The notes below the pieces were generated by a model. That model worked only from the letters and a program-made list of their open reading frames with translations. It was not told where the DNA came from and ran no database searches. Below are positions 44,865-55,885 of a stretch of DNA of 64,000 nt, in pieces (positions within the stretch are counted from its first letter, which is position 1; each line of letters begins with the position of its first letter). This DNA comes from Linnemannia schmuckeri (taxonomy: Eukaryota > Mortierellomycota > Mortierellomycetes > Mortierellales > Mortierellaceae), in the NCBI GenBank assembly GCA_029449235.1, contig JANATG010000022.1:124001-188000 (forward strand). Reading direction: 5' to 3'. The position numbers were made by a program, and so were the translations under genes.

Positions 44865-45897
44865 TTTTTTTTCTTGACTACGACTTTTTTAGCTATGAAT
44901 GTCAGAGAGAGAGAGTAGAGAAGAGGGTAGAGAACGAAACGGAACGAGTATGAGTGTGATGAAAAAAAAGTCAAAAGAGGGAGAGGGGTATAAGAGGGGT
45001 ATGTTCCTGAAAAGTGATGGCGTCCTTTGTGTGTTTCGTATTATTGTTCGCCGCTATTCCTTTGTGTTGCTTTGGGCAAGGGGGGAAGAAAACGGGAGTA
45101 TGGCCACCCACGGACTGCTTGTACTCTATGTTGTCTATTGTTGTTGTCGATACACAAGGCACTAAGGTACAATAGCCTTGTAGTGAAGTGGAGATGACTC
45201 TTGTTCTACATACTTTGTGTAAAAGGGACCAGAGAGGGAGGGATGAAGAGTGAGGAAGAATAAAAAAAATAAGAAAAAGAAGAAAAAAAGGGTCGAGTCG
45301 AAGAAAGGTGTGATGGAGTGGAGAGAGGCAGGGGAGTAAAAAGGTGAAAAAGAAAAAAAGAAAAAAAAAAAAAAAATGGACGGGAAGTAGGGAAAAGGTA
45401 GAGAGCATAAAACCAAAAAAGGGAAACCAACGAAGTGCCAGAGACACACTGGCATGGTACTGTGTAAATATATGTATGTATATGTGCCTGAAGAGCATGG
45501 GGTAAATGCGTTGCCTTGCAGAACATGCGATTGGATCTGCTCCAAAATCACCTACTGTGATGCAGCCTCGTAAACTATAGGAAATAATGAAAAGCATGGC
45601 TATAACGAATTCCCTTACCGAGAAGCACCAAGGTCGTTGGCAGGTCTGCATGAAATGATTGGTCGAGTCTGTTCCTGTTCCAGCGAGAGAATGAACCTGT
45701 GTGCTCTTGTTGTTCCTTCCTTCCTTCCTTGACCTTCCACCCTCGGCTACTCTTCTTTGTATCACACCTCCTTCCCCTTTCCTTTCTTTCTCTCACTCTT
45801 TATTTCTTCACTCACACTTCTCAGGACAACGCATCACCCAGGCACAGGAACAATAACTCACACAGGAACCAGAAACAGACACACACATACAAACAGG
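44865..45897. other. Divergent promoter region between the CBS-PB1 gene and SRP receptor beta
   Basis: About 1 kb between two divergent start codons. It is purine-rich on the plus strand in the left half (A-rich run near 45359-45376) and CA/CT-rich close to the SRP receptor start. No coding frame of note. Confidence 0.5.
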
Positions 45898-47130
45898 ATG
45901 ACACAACAATCGCTGCTCAGGAGCTACCTGCCTCCACAGGTCCTCATCAACGACAACGAGTACATCACCCTTGGACTCATCCTCATCCTCCTCACCCTCA
46001 TCGCAGTTGCAGGTCAGTCACCTTCACTCACTCGACTTCACTCTAAACAAGAATGACATCCGATTTATGGCAGTTCAGCAACCAAACAGACGCCACTATA
46101 CTGACTGATACGAATGATCGATTCTTGCAACCTTTATCAACTGTAATAGTCAACTTTTCATTTGGAGCCAAGAGGAACTCAAAGAACACGGTTCTCATCA
46201 CTGGATTGCCCTTTGCCGGCAAGACCGTTATCCACTACTTGGTAATAACATCAAAACGATGCTCGCTTTCCAACTGAGCTAAAGGACGAACGAACAAGTG
46301 AGCAGGAGGACTAATGGACGATCTAAATACTTCCAAACCGGATCTTAGATTAACCACGACAAAGCTGTCGAGACTGTCACCTCTATTAAGGAGAATGAGG
46401 CCGATGTTGTTCTCACAGAGGGCAAGGTACATTTTTTTCACACTCGGAAACCACAGACACTGTTCAATGGAGCATCCTCTCATTCATCAGCTAGGAGACT
46501 AATATTCACCGCTCTTCATTCTCTCACGCACGGACGTAACATACAGCCCGCAATTCATATGGTCGACATACCTGGACACGAGCGTCTCCGCTTCAAGTTC
46601 TCAGAGTTCATGCCCATTGCTCGCGCAGTTGTCTTTGTCGTCGACTCTGCCACCGTCCCCCGCCAGACACGTCTCCTTGCAGAGTACCTCTACGACATTC
46701 TTTCCAACAAGTTTACACAGGAGGAGCGGATCCCTGTCTTGATTGCCTGCAACAAGACTGAGCTTTTGACCGCTTTCAGGAAAGAGCGTATTCAGACTGC
46801 TCTTGAGACTGAGATGTACGTATTTTTGTTGTTGAGACTATGTTGTTTTTTTATGCACGCGGTGCTTTGTAATAGGTGTCACACCATGCAGGGACTAACA
46901 TCTTCCTCCTTTTTTTTTACCTTGTCATGATTAGCAACAAGCTGCGTCAGACGAGAACAGCAGCATTGGACACCCAAGATTCGGAGGGCAACGAGAACGT
47001 GTTTTTGGGATTCGAGGGCAAGGATTTCAGTTTCCAGGATCTTGAGAACGAGGTCGAGTTTTTGGAGTGCTCTGCTGAGAACAAGAATATTGAGAGTATC
47101 AAGGACTGGATTGCTTCTGTCTCTTCATAA
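45898..47130 (+). CDS. SRP102: Signal recognition particle receptor subunit beta
   Basis: This ER-membrane GTPase anchors SRP receptor alpha for co-translational targeting. Exons: 45898-46012, 46150-46241, 46349-46426, 46547-46815, 46935-47130, all in phase, 249 residues, the family's usual size. One N-terminal helix (YITLGLILILLTLIAVA, ~22-38) is followed directly by the GTPase domain. Motifs: GLPFAGKT (G1), DIPGHERLR (G3), ACNKTELL (G4, with Glu in place of Asp) and ECSAENK (G5). The DxPGHxxLR form of G3 is diagnostic of the beta subunit rather than Arf or Sar1. The gene symbol is the yeast name. Confidence 0.93.
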
Positions 47131-47341
47131 ATCGTGGAACGTATTTGTGAAGCATTACATTTTTTCCCCTTTAGCCTACATATGACAAAAACACCTAATA
47201 TATAAACAGCTTCTCTAGACAGAAAACGTATGATAATGATGCAATGGAATTTATTTTCTACATACTATGTTACAAAGAGGGAATGAGGAGGATATATGTA
47301 CAGGTGTTGGTTGCGTAAATATGATACAAGAGGGGAGAAAG

Positions 47342-48646
47342 TTAAACAGAATGCGACTTCTTCTTGATACCAAGACGCTGCTTCAAGGTCTTGCGGGTAT
47401 GTTCTGAGGGCTGGTACTCATGCTCCATCATGCTAGATGAACTCATGGCATCCAGGAACTCGGGGATGTGGTATGGCTGCGGGTGGTGTCTCACCCCCTG
47501 TTGCTGCGGCTGCTGTCGTTGTTGCTGCTGCTGCTGCTGCTGGAGAAGTTCGAGTTCTCGTTTATGCTGGTGTGGGTGCATGATGCGATGAACAAGATTT
47601 TTCGACTTTGAGGGCTGAGCGTTGGAATCGATCGATGAGGCGGAGGAGCTGGATGGGCTGTGAGACGTGGAATGACGAGGGGTGTGGTGGAAAAGAGCCG
47701 CCAAGCGCGAGGAGGAATTAGATTTCGAAGACGTCGAGGCTGTGGGCTTTGCAGAAGCCGAGGACAAAGAGGACGAAGATTCGACGCTCTCTGAGGAGGA
47801 GACGCTACAGATGCTGGAACGGCAGGAGTTGGATCGTGAAGAGGAAGGCGAGTCGATGTACTGGTGCTGGTACTGGTAGTTGTAGTTGTAAGAATATCCA
47901 TAGTTGCGTTGGAGGTATTCGGCTTCTTGGGAGAGGGAGGGGCAAGGAGCTATGGAGCCGAAGGGAGTGAAAGTGGATCGAGTAGGGGACTCGGTCATGA
48001 TCGGGACGTGAGGATCTTGAGTGTATGAATAGTTGTAGGAGTTATTGACGAGGATCGGAGTGATGCCGCGTTGTTGTTGTTGTTGCTGGGCAGAAGCTCC
48101 GCTCCGGCCAAGGACCATAACCTGTTCGTCAAACGTAACCCTCCTCCCACTGTTGTTGCTACTGCTGGACCGGGAACTCGATCTTGAATGCGAGGGAGAC
48201 ATCCACCCGCAAGCGCCCTTCTTCGCATGATGGAACTCAATCGAGTCGGGATGAATATCAACCGTCAAAAACACCGCGCCCAACAAGAAGCTATCCCATT
48301 CCAAGATCAATGGTCCAAAATCCCTCGATTGGATCCAATCCAATCCTTCGGCGGTGATCATCCAAACCAGGGACTGTCCCAGAGTCCAGATGGCCGAGAG
48401 GAGAAAGATTGCGGCTGCGCGAGTGGCTGCGGTGAGGTATTGGAGGATCATGAGAGCGAGGGGTTTGGATTCGATTATGGACAAGAGGCTGCTGGAGAAG
48501 GAGGCGAAAAGACGCCGTGGGGGTGTGAGGAAGTCTTCCATGGTTGTTGTTGATGTTGATGATTTAGAGGGTGTTAAAGACAAAGAAGCAGTAAAGGGTG
48601 TTGAAGTGGTTGTTGTATTTGTAAGAGTGCAGGTTGTAGTGGACAT
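47342..48646 (-). CDS. Unknown protein with hydrophobic N-terminal region (434 residues)
   Basis: A single exon; the ATG at 48646 (MSTTTCTLTN) is preferred over an upstream in-frame ATG because the intervening sequence has the composition of a leader. After a Thr/Ser-rich start, residues ~65-130 contain hydrophobic segments (LALMILQYLTAATRAAAIFLLSA and SLVWMITAEGLDWI), then FGPLILEWDSFLLGAVFLTVDI. Together they could be two membrane-associated helices. The remaining 280 residues are Ser/Gln/His-rich, with Tyr-Asn repeats and a Gln run, and end in a basic motif (LKQRLGIKKKSH). I recognise no domain. The gene converges with SRP receptor beta; the 3' ends are 211 bases apart. Confidence 0.6.
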   Translation of the reverse strand: MSTTTCTLTNTTTTSTPFTASLSLTPSKSSTSTTTMEDFLTPPRRLFASFSSSLLSIIESKPLALMILQYLTAATRAAAIFLLSAIWTLGQSLVWMITAEGLDWIQSRDFGPLILEWDSFLLGAVFLTVDIHPDSIEFHHAKKGACGWMSPSHSRSSSRSSSSNNSGRRVTFDEQVMVLGRSGASAQQQQQQRGITPILVNNSYNYSYTQDPHVPIMTESPTRSTFTPFGSIAPCPSLSQEAEYLQRNYGYSYNYNYQYQHQYIDSPSSSRSNSCRSSICSVSSSESVESSSSLSSASAKPTASTSSKSNSSSRLAALFHHTPRHSTSHSPSSSSASSIDSNAQPSKSKNLVHRIMHPHQHKRELELLQQQQQQQQRQQPQQQGVRHHPQPYHIPEFLDAMSSSSMMEHEYQPSEHTRKTLKQRLGIKKKSHSV

Positions 48647-50594
48647 GACGACGAACGCGGAGGAGGATGCGTGGAGAGAGTCGTGGTGTCGAATTTGATC
48701 TGTAGGGGTAGTATGGTGACCGAAGGTACAGAAGGGGTGAAAAGTGGGAAAAGTGGGTTTGCGATAAAGCGAAGAGGCAACTGAATAATGCTGTAGGCGA
48801 TAGTGCGATTGATGTTGTTGTTGCGATTCGATGAAAGAGAGAGAAGGTGAGAAGGAAGAGAAAGAAGAGAAGAAAATAAAAAGCAATTGAGCAATTGAAA
48901 GATGATGAATAATATGAAAGATATGCAAAGAGTTGGAGCGAAAATTGAAGAAGGGGTAAGAGAAAAAGATCCGGTGAATGAAATGGGAGCGTGTTGCTTA
49001 TATATGTTTCCGCGGTCGATTTGTCAGTCGATTTTGTATGTCTTGTATTTTCCTCTGTCGCAGCATGAAAGTAGACAGCGTCATTGGTGGTTTGGCTGCG
49101 TGTAAGATGAAATAAAAAAAAAAAAGAAGGGCTGGCTCGTGGGCTTGGCCAGTGGACGCTTGGCTAGAGCACGAAAAACAAGAGGGAAAAGAGGGCAGGG
49201 CTCAGAATCATTTGTGATGAGACAAACAAAACAAAACAAAAAAAAAAACCCCCCCGCGGTAGACTGGTGTGGTGGCAAACAAGGGAAAGGGGAATTGAGC
49301 GGAGAGAAGGCAAAAAAGATTTTTTTTTTTCTATTCTCGGCAAAAACATCAGCCAACAAAGGAAGAAGAGAGAGAGGGGACTTCCTCGGCTGAATAGAAT
49401 CGCCACTTTCGTCATTTTTTGAATCTTGCTGCTGCTGCTACTGCGAGAAGATACTGCGTCTCATTCTTCTTCTCCTTCTTCTCCTCCTTAATCTTTTTCT
49501 CTTTCTTCTTCTTCTTATCCCTGTTGATCTTCTCTTCGCCAGTGATATAATGAATAAGGGATAAGGAACTACTAGACGATCGCCAGGCATCATTCTCAAT
49601 TACCCTCAGGTACAGACAGGGGTTTCCAAGAGGGAATCACACATCGAATCTAACCACATGGAAAACACGACTCACCTTACACCCCATACCCATACCCCAC
49701 TCATTGCCCTGAATAAGTAAAAAAAAAAAAAAAAAAAAAAATGTGAGAGCTCGGTCTCCAATAGATCCTTCCCCACCCTCCGTCCCCCAAACAACCGGTT
49801 CTTGTGGTTCTTTTTTTTTTTGAGTAATGAGAAACTTTCAAAGACTGAGCGTGCAGCTGCTCCCCTTGTCATCCAACAACCCGCAAAAGGAAAAACACAA
49901 TCCATTTGTCTGCGGAAAGCGGAAATATCTGTTTTTGTACTTTTTTTGTGTTCTTTTGTTGATTTCTGTTTACTCATGCCGCTCCCCGCCGTGCGTAGCA
50001 TCTCGTGTGGGTGCGTAGCATCTCGTGTGGGTGCGTGCTTTTATGTGCGTAACATTTGTTTTGCCAAGGTTCACAAGCACACCCAACAAACACACTTCGC
50101 ATTAGCTGTGCCGCCGATCTCAATGACTAAACGGAGACATGCTAACACAAACACATAATATCGTCATTGTCATCATACACACGGAACGTTCACGCTCAAT
50201 TGCTTTTTTCATGCTACCACGTTCCGTTCGGATGTTGAGGGGAAAATATGATGGGGGAAGATCGGTAACAGAGAAGTCAAGGGGGGATAGACAAGAGAGA
50301 TGCCAGAGCTCACGTTGCTTTTTTTTTTTTTCTTGGGTTTTCTACTTTATTCATCACTCATATATTTTCACGCTCTTTTCTTTCTTGGCGCTCACTTTAT
50401 TTTTCATACTACGTACATACCTATTAGGGCTGCAGGCATAGTAGTCAATTGCAGGCTGCAAGCATGCATAGATATGACGATGTCAACATAAAACCTGTTT
50501 AGGCATATGCGATTAGTATGATATTTTGGATATCTACACACGACTACTAACTAACTACCGCCTCTCCTCATCTCCGTCTCCCGCCATTACCCTC
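48647..50594. other. 1.9-kb spacer between the orphan gene and the AIFM2-like gene
   Basis: No gene recognised. It includes a CT-rich leader-like patch (49440-49510), a run of about 23 A (49719-49741) and a perfect 20-base direct repeat in tandem (49991-50010 and 50011-50030). Confidence 0.5.
49991..50030 (+). repeat. Perfect tandem duplication of a 20-base unit
   Basis: The unit GTGCGTAGCATCTCGTGTGG occurs twice without a gap and a third partial copy (GTGCGT) follows. It is intergenic, probably a recent slippage event. Confidence 0.85.
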
Positions 50595-51925
50595 CTACTT
50601 CCAGTTCATGCTGGCGTTGGTCATCCCAATCATCAAATCCTTCGACTTCAACGCCTTCGAAAGCGAATTCGAGAACCGGTTTCCAATCAACGGCAACGCA
50701 GTAACACCCGTCTCGGGCCCCGTCGCCAACAACATGACCGAAGGATACCAACCTGGGTTCGACAACTTGGCCGTCTTCTTCTTCCTCTTTGCGTCTTCGA
50801 GAGCGAGAATGTTTTTGGCGATGGTGGGGGCAATGACGCCACTGGCGGCGGCGGTAGGGACTTTGGAGTAGTCGGCGCAGTCACCTGCGGCAAAGATGTT
50901 GTCGAATCCGATGACTTGCAGGGTCTTTTGAACCTTGATCTGGCGAGTGTCGGAGTGAACGAGTGTTGAAGAGTCGAAGGAAGGGTTGGTGGAGGGTTTG
51001 AGAGTGGAGATGTAGGAGGTGTCGACGCGGATACCGACGGAGAGGAATTGGATGTCGGATTCGATAGTCTTGCCAGAGGGGGTGACGATGATTCGTGGGG
51101 CGACTTGAATTGAGTTCTGGAAGTTGAGTCCTTCAATCTCGGCTTGGAATCCCAAGACGACATCGATACCCAAGTCGCGGAGGTGAGTCAGTGCGCCAGA
51201 CTTCAACACAGGAGAGTAACCAGGGTAATCGACCAGTGTCTGTGATGAATGGATCAAGGTAACCTTCTTTTCTGGGAATGCGTTCTTGATCTCTCCCGCA
51301 AGCTCAACCCCAGAAGCACCTCCACCAACCACAACAGCAGATTTCGACTTTTTAAGATCCTCCCGGGCCTTGTTGGTAATAGCCATAGACTCCTCTGAAG
51401 AGTCAAGGGTGAATTTGGCGGGGGCAGGATTCGATGATCCGGTGCAGAGGGCGAGGTATTCGAAGTAAACAGTTTGACCGGAGGCGAGGACGACATGGTC
51501 GTGGTGGACTTGGGTGACAGTGTCCTGGATGATCTTGTGGTGTGAATCCTTGGGGAAGAGGTTTGTGTAGGGGATCCAGACTCGTTTAGCATACTCGGCG
51601 TCGACTAGGGCGCGGAATGCTCCAATTGGGTGGTGGCGGGCATCACGTCTGTGCAGATAGGTAGGGTTGGAGGGCGAAATGGGGTGACAAGAAAGTGTGA
51701 GCGGACCAGGTAGTACGGGTATGTATGAATGTGTATGCGGCAGGGTTGGAGGTTAAACCGGAGAATTAAAGAGAGAGAAGGTGGGACGACCTACTTTTCG
51801 ATGAGGATGATTTGAATGTTCTTGTGGCCAGATTTGATGGAGGAGAGGAGAGCCTGGATGGTGGCGACACCGGCATAGGAACCACCAACGACGATCACCT
51901 TGACAAGTTCTGTTGTCTGTACCAT
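50595..51925 (-). CDS. AIFM2/FSP1-like FAD-dependent NAD(P)H oxidoreductase
   Basis: Exons (minus): 51925-51795 and 51648-50595, in phase across a 146-base intron, 394 residues. It is a two-dinucleotide-fold flavoprotein. The N-terminal FAD site is VIVVGGSYAGV. The central NAD(P)H site is SAVVVGGGASGVELAGEI. The second FAD motif near the C-terminus is NIFAAGDCADYSKVP. LALCTGSSNPAP and LVDYPGYS fit the apoptosis-inducing-factor-2 (AMID) group, whose human member reduces ubiquinone at membranes. The human protein starts with a myristoylation signal; this one starts MVQTTE and lacks it, so its location is open. The end NASMNWK resembles related fungal proteins only loosely. Confidence 0.9.
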
Positions 51926-53570
51926 GTTTTATTGTCTGTATTTGTTTGTTGGTTTGTTGATGAGAGTTGAAAAAGTTGTTTGTTGTTCTTATCCGATAAC
52001 AATTGATGGTGAAACGAAAAAAAAGGAAAAAAAATGAGGAAGCAGCCGGGGCGTTGTGTTCCTTTTATGTCCGTTTTCGACTCAGTCGAGGCAAAGGCAA
52101 ACTGACAGAGAAGGGGAGTCGCATGCTTTTGTCAATTAAGAATTGTGCGTTTGTGTGTGTGGACAGCAAAAGAAAGTGAGTGAGCGATTATTAATACCTG
52201 TGTTCAAGAACTCTCTCACTGATAATGAGCAGGCAAAAAAGGAGTAGTGTTGGACATGAAGGGCCAATTGGCTTTAACACTCGGATAATAAAGTGCGACA
52301 AAGGAGTTTGTTGGATACCAACAAAAAAGGTCGCCATTTCGAGACCGAATCGCCCAAATACAGAAGACACAACAACCTTACGGAAGGGCAAAGAAAAAAA
52401 AAAAGCGAAGACGTACTCGTTTTAGTGAGCAAATTGCGATCGAAGACGGAAGGAGACAAGCAACACAGGGATTAACGAATTAGGCTCCCGTCGTCTTTGT
52501 CAGTATTCATGTCCTCTGAACCCTAGCAAAACCAGTTTTTGAGAAATATTAAAAATGCCATGAGAGGGGAGAGGGAAGCACGCAGAGTCGAATCAAGTTT
52601 AAAGCAAACAGCTTTTCAGGTTGATGCTGATTGGTTGAGCCAACTTTGAAAAAGAGGAAAACCGCTTTGTTGTTCTGTAATCACTTGTAGAATTGCTGAC
52701 AGTTTGGCGAAGACAACGAGACGAAGGAAGAAGCCACCGATCAGAGGATGAAGAGGGTATCAAGTATCAGCCACCCAATGCAAAAAAAGAGGTGAAAAAA
52801 GATGCCAGCGGGGTAAGAACATCAATCACAGACGGCACTAGCAAACAAGAGCATAAAAAAAAAAGAACAAGCAGGGTAGGTAGTCAGGAAATTGAATTGT
52901 CGAGTCTGAAGTTGGTAGTGGATATTCCTATCCCACGCTTGCTCGGACGTTCGCCCTGGCGCTCTTTGAACTCACTCAAGGTGCGAATAACTCCATGAGA
53001 AGGTAGCTCGTTCTCTTTACTCTCGTCAGTCTAGTTTTATACGTTGCGCTTTCGCGAGTCGCCAGTCTTCCTATCACGTTTTTCTTATCATTCATTCTTT
53101 TTTATTATTCATTGGGAACTAGCAGTCATCATCACTTTTTCTTTTGCTGCCGCCTTCACAAGATCGCACTGCGTATTGAATGATAGATTGCTGCTGGTGG
53201 ATGACAATGTTCGCTCTCTTGTTTGTGCACAAAAGTACATTGGCAAACAATTGTCCAGAAAGTGTGCTTGTTGTAACGAAAAAAAGACGTGTCTTCTATT
53301 TCCACGCTTCAGGCACTGATGATAACAATATCTCAGTGTAGAATAGATCTACGAGAGAAAAAAAAAGACTCTTTTGCTGGCAGCAGCGTTGTTGTTATGG
53401 GCGAAGCGTTTGCAAAGCAAGGCACACATGTCGATGAATGGCGAACAAAATCTCCAGGGGGAATCAAAACCAAGAAAAGCCCTTAAACTAAATTTCGCCT
53501 TGAGATTTCCAAGGTATTTGTTGAGTGTGAGAGCTGGAGTCGTTTTTTCTTCCTTTTCAATCGTATCAAC
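51926..53570. other. Divergent spacer between the AIFM2-like gene and RPS23
   Basis: 1.6 kb. I find no coding region I can support. A Lys/Arg-rich frame at 52693-52998 has no known match. The region carries the promoters of both divergent genes, but no TATA box is obvious. Confidence 0.45.
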
Positions 53571-55160
53571 ATGGGTGCGTCACGTGAACTAGCATCATCA
53601 CCATCATCACATCGATGAACACCGGAAGAGCAGCTATCCATCGATCGGGATGGCAGGGAACCCGGAACCGGGATCTATCCATCCGTCACTATCGACTATA
53701 TATCAATCTACAGGAAAGCAGACACCATCGCCAATTTTTACTTTGCGGCTGAACTTTGCGACTTGAGCTGGATTCAGCACGATCAGCAACTTCCATGAAT
53801 GAACTCTGTGGGAGCCACTGAGAGCCGCCCAGGAGGATGAGTGAGAGAGCGGCAATCGGGAATTGGGATAGTCAAGGCGACTAGCTGTTATTGAGGCGAA
53901 GAGCGTACACGCTCATCAACCAAACCGACAGCAAGTACGTCGTCCTGATCGCCCAGTGAGACAACAAGCGGGTTGCTTTTGGTTTCAACAACCTTCAACG
54001 GAGCAGGACACCACAGAATCCTTGCGGCACCTTAGCAAGAGTCAACTGCAAGAACAGCACCTTAGCACACACCCCGAACTCCAATTTGAAAGAGCCGAGA
54101 ACTGGAGCAGAAAGACAACGCAAACCGCCAACGTCCCGAGCTCCACTAGAAGGAGCCACCACACTCTCAGCAGACCGGGATAATTGAAAGAACTGAAGAA
54201 GCAACAGCGAAACTGACAAGGACTATACAAACCTCCAATTTTTTTACCTTTCTCGATGAATAGGTAAAGGAAAACCAAGAGGTCTCCAGGCCGCTCGCAA
54301 GCTCCGCACCACTCGCCGTGAGAACCGTTGGGCTGACAAGCACTACAAGCGTCAGGCTCTCGGAACTGCTTTCCGTTTCTCTCCCTTCGGTGGTTCCTCC
54401 CACGCCAAGGGCATCGTTCTCGAGAAGATGTACGTTACTCCTTTGTTGCTGATTCTAGCGATGACTGTCTATCAGGATTGATTGCACTTGAGCAGTGACC
54501 GTGGGGCTACCAAGGACGGGAAACAACGTACGCCAGGACCGGTGCAGGAAGAAGTGAGGCAGTGATTGGCTTTTTGTCTGTCTCGGTGACCAGTCAGCAA
54601 AAGATTCAGCAATGGACGAAACACTTTCTACTCATTTAACACTCATCAGCAGGAGAGGTGATCAATTTTGCGCCACCAAAGTTCGTCTTTCATCAAACCC
54701 ACAGCATACCTTTCAAGAGCGCCCTTTCAATAACGAAAAAGCAATAGCAGGCGCGTCTTTACTCGATCTGGAACAGACGGAAGCAAGCTGCGCTACAACA
54801 CCCACCTGTCTTCACAAGCCCAATTGACACCGTCCCTGACAACTAATCTTCTCGCCTCCTCTCTCCACTTACAACCATCTTTCAACAAATAGCGGTGTTG
54901 AGGCCAAGCAGCCCAACTCTGCTATTCGCAAGTGTGTCCGTGTCCAGCTGATCAAGAACGGCAAGAAGATCACTGCCTTCGTCCCCAACGATGGTTGTTT
55001 GAACTTTGTCGATGAGAACGACGAGGTTCTCATTGCTGGTTTCGGTCGTTCCGGCCACGCCGTCGGAGATTTGCCCGGTGTCCGTTTCAAGGTCGTCAAG
55101 GTCTCCGGTGTCTCCCTCCTTGCCTTGTGGAAGGAGAAGAAGGAGAAGCCCCGCTCTTAA
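53571..55160 (+). CDS. RPS23: 40S ribosomal protein uS12 (S23)
   Basis: uS12 is a core protein of the small subunit at the decoding centre. Exons: 53571-53574, 54264-54429, 54893-55160. Exon 1 contributes only ATG and one base (ATG G|GTGCGT). Splicing yields MGKGKPRGLQAARKL and a total of 145 residues, equal to the yeast protein. Landmarks: FSPFGGSSHAKGIVLEK, GVEAKQPNSAIRKCVRVQL, the loop TAFVPNDGCLNFV-type with PND (the Pro hydroxylated in eukaryotes), and LWKEKKEKPRS at the end. Introns of 689 and 463 bases are long for this window; a 5'-most intron directly after the start codon is typical of ribosomal protein genes. A possible AATAAA signal is at about 55231. Confidence 0.95.
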
Positions 55161-55885
55161 ATTGCTTTCTTGCATTTTTTTGCATTTTTTTTTCTGATTC
55201 TGGTTCCTTAATGGAATATGAATAAGCCAAGAATAAATCGATATCAAAGAGTCGTGGACACAGTTGTACATTTTGAATCGCCACCGAATGTTATGTTGAT
55301 ATTTGTGCGTGAGAGCTGTTAAAACATGCGTGGTGAGAGCCGTCCTGATGCGTGAGTAGAGTTGGTACCTGATCTGATAGTGGAAGGTTTAGTGTGCCGA
55401 GGCACGGCTGAATTGAAGCCCTATTCCTTTTTTCACGCTGTTCGCTCAATTGAAGTTGTCGGCTGAATGTGCGTCGATGGGCGCAGTTCAGTGCTTGCGC
55501 TTTAATCCGTTGCTTCAGTGGCATGGCATAACACTCTTTCAGCTTTTGCAACCGTTCAATGGCCATCGCACTTCAAAATTTTGCTCCTATTGGTGGGGGT
55601 TACTTTGTTAGAGTCATGCGAGTGTAACGCATGAGCTTCCATACGCCTCAGAGTGCACAGGGTATTTGCCCTGATCATATCGATCAGATCTGGTAGCCTT
55701 GGTCCCACAAGCAATAAAAAAAAACGCGTTTCCAAGTGTTATCCCATAGTGAATGCACGTGATTTGTGATTTGCCACCATTTTTTATGGTCTGTCAAAAG
55801 ATGCCCCTCCTTTCATTCATTTCCATTCTTCACCCACTTCTTCAAAAACATTTTTCTTCCAGCCAGGAAACCTGTAGTTCACACC
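55161..55885. other. Spacer between RPS23 and RAD50
   Basis: 725 bases holding the RPS23 3' end and the RAD50 promoter. A 91-codon frame on the minus strand (55566-55291) exists but has no recognisable feature. A CACGTG E-box lies at about 55757-55762, roughly 125 bases before the RAD50 start. Confidence 0.5.

Noticed and set aside
46230..46290. tRNA-like D-arm (TTTAGCTCAGTTGG) on the minus strand in an SRP receptor beta intron
   Set aside because: The D-arm resemblance is good, but there is no T-arm, no acceptor stem pairing and no proper anticodon arm. At most it is a decayed tRNA fragment.
53575..54892. snoRNA hosted in the long uS12 introns
   Set aside because: Ribosomal protein introns often host snoRNAs, but I found no convincing C/D box pair with terminal stem.
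55291..55566. 91-codon minus-strand frame between RPS23 and RAD50
   Set aside because: No domain, no paralogue and no splice context. It is likely chance in a short intergenic space.
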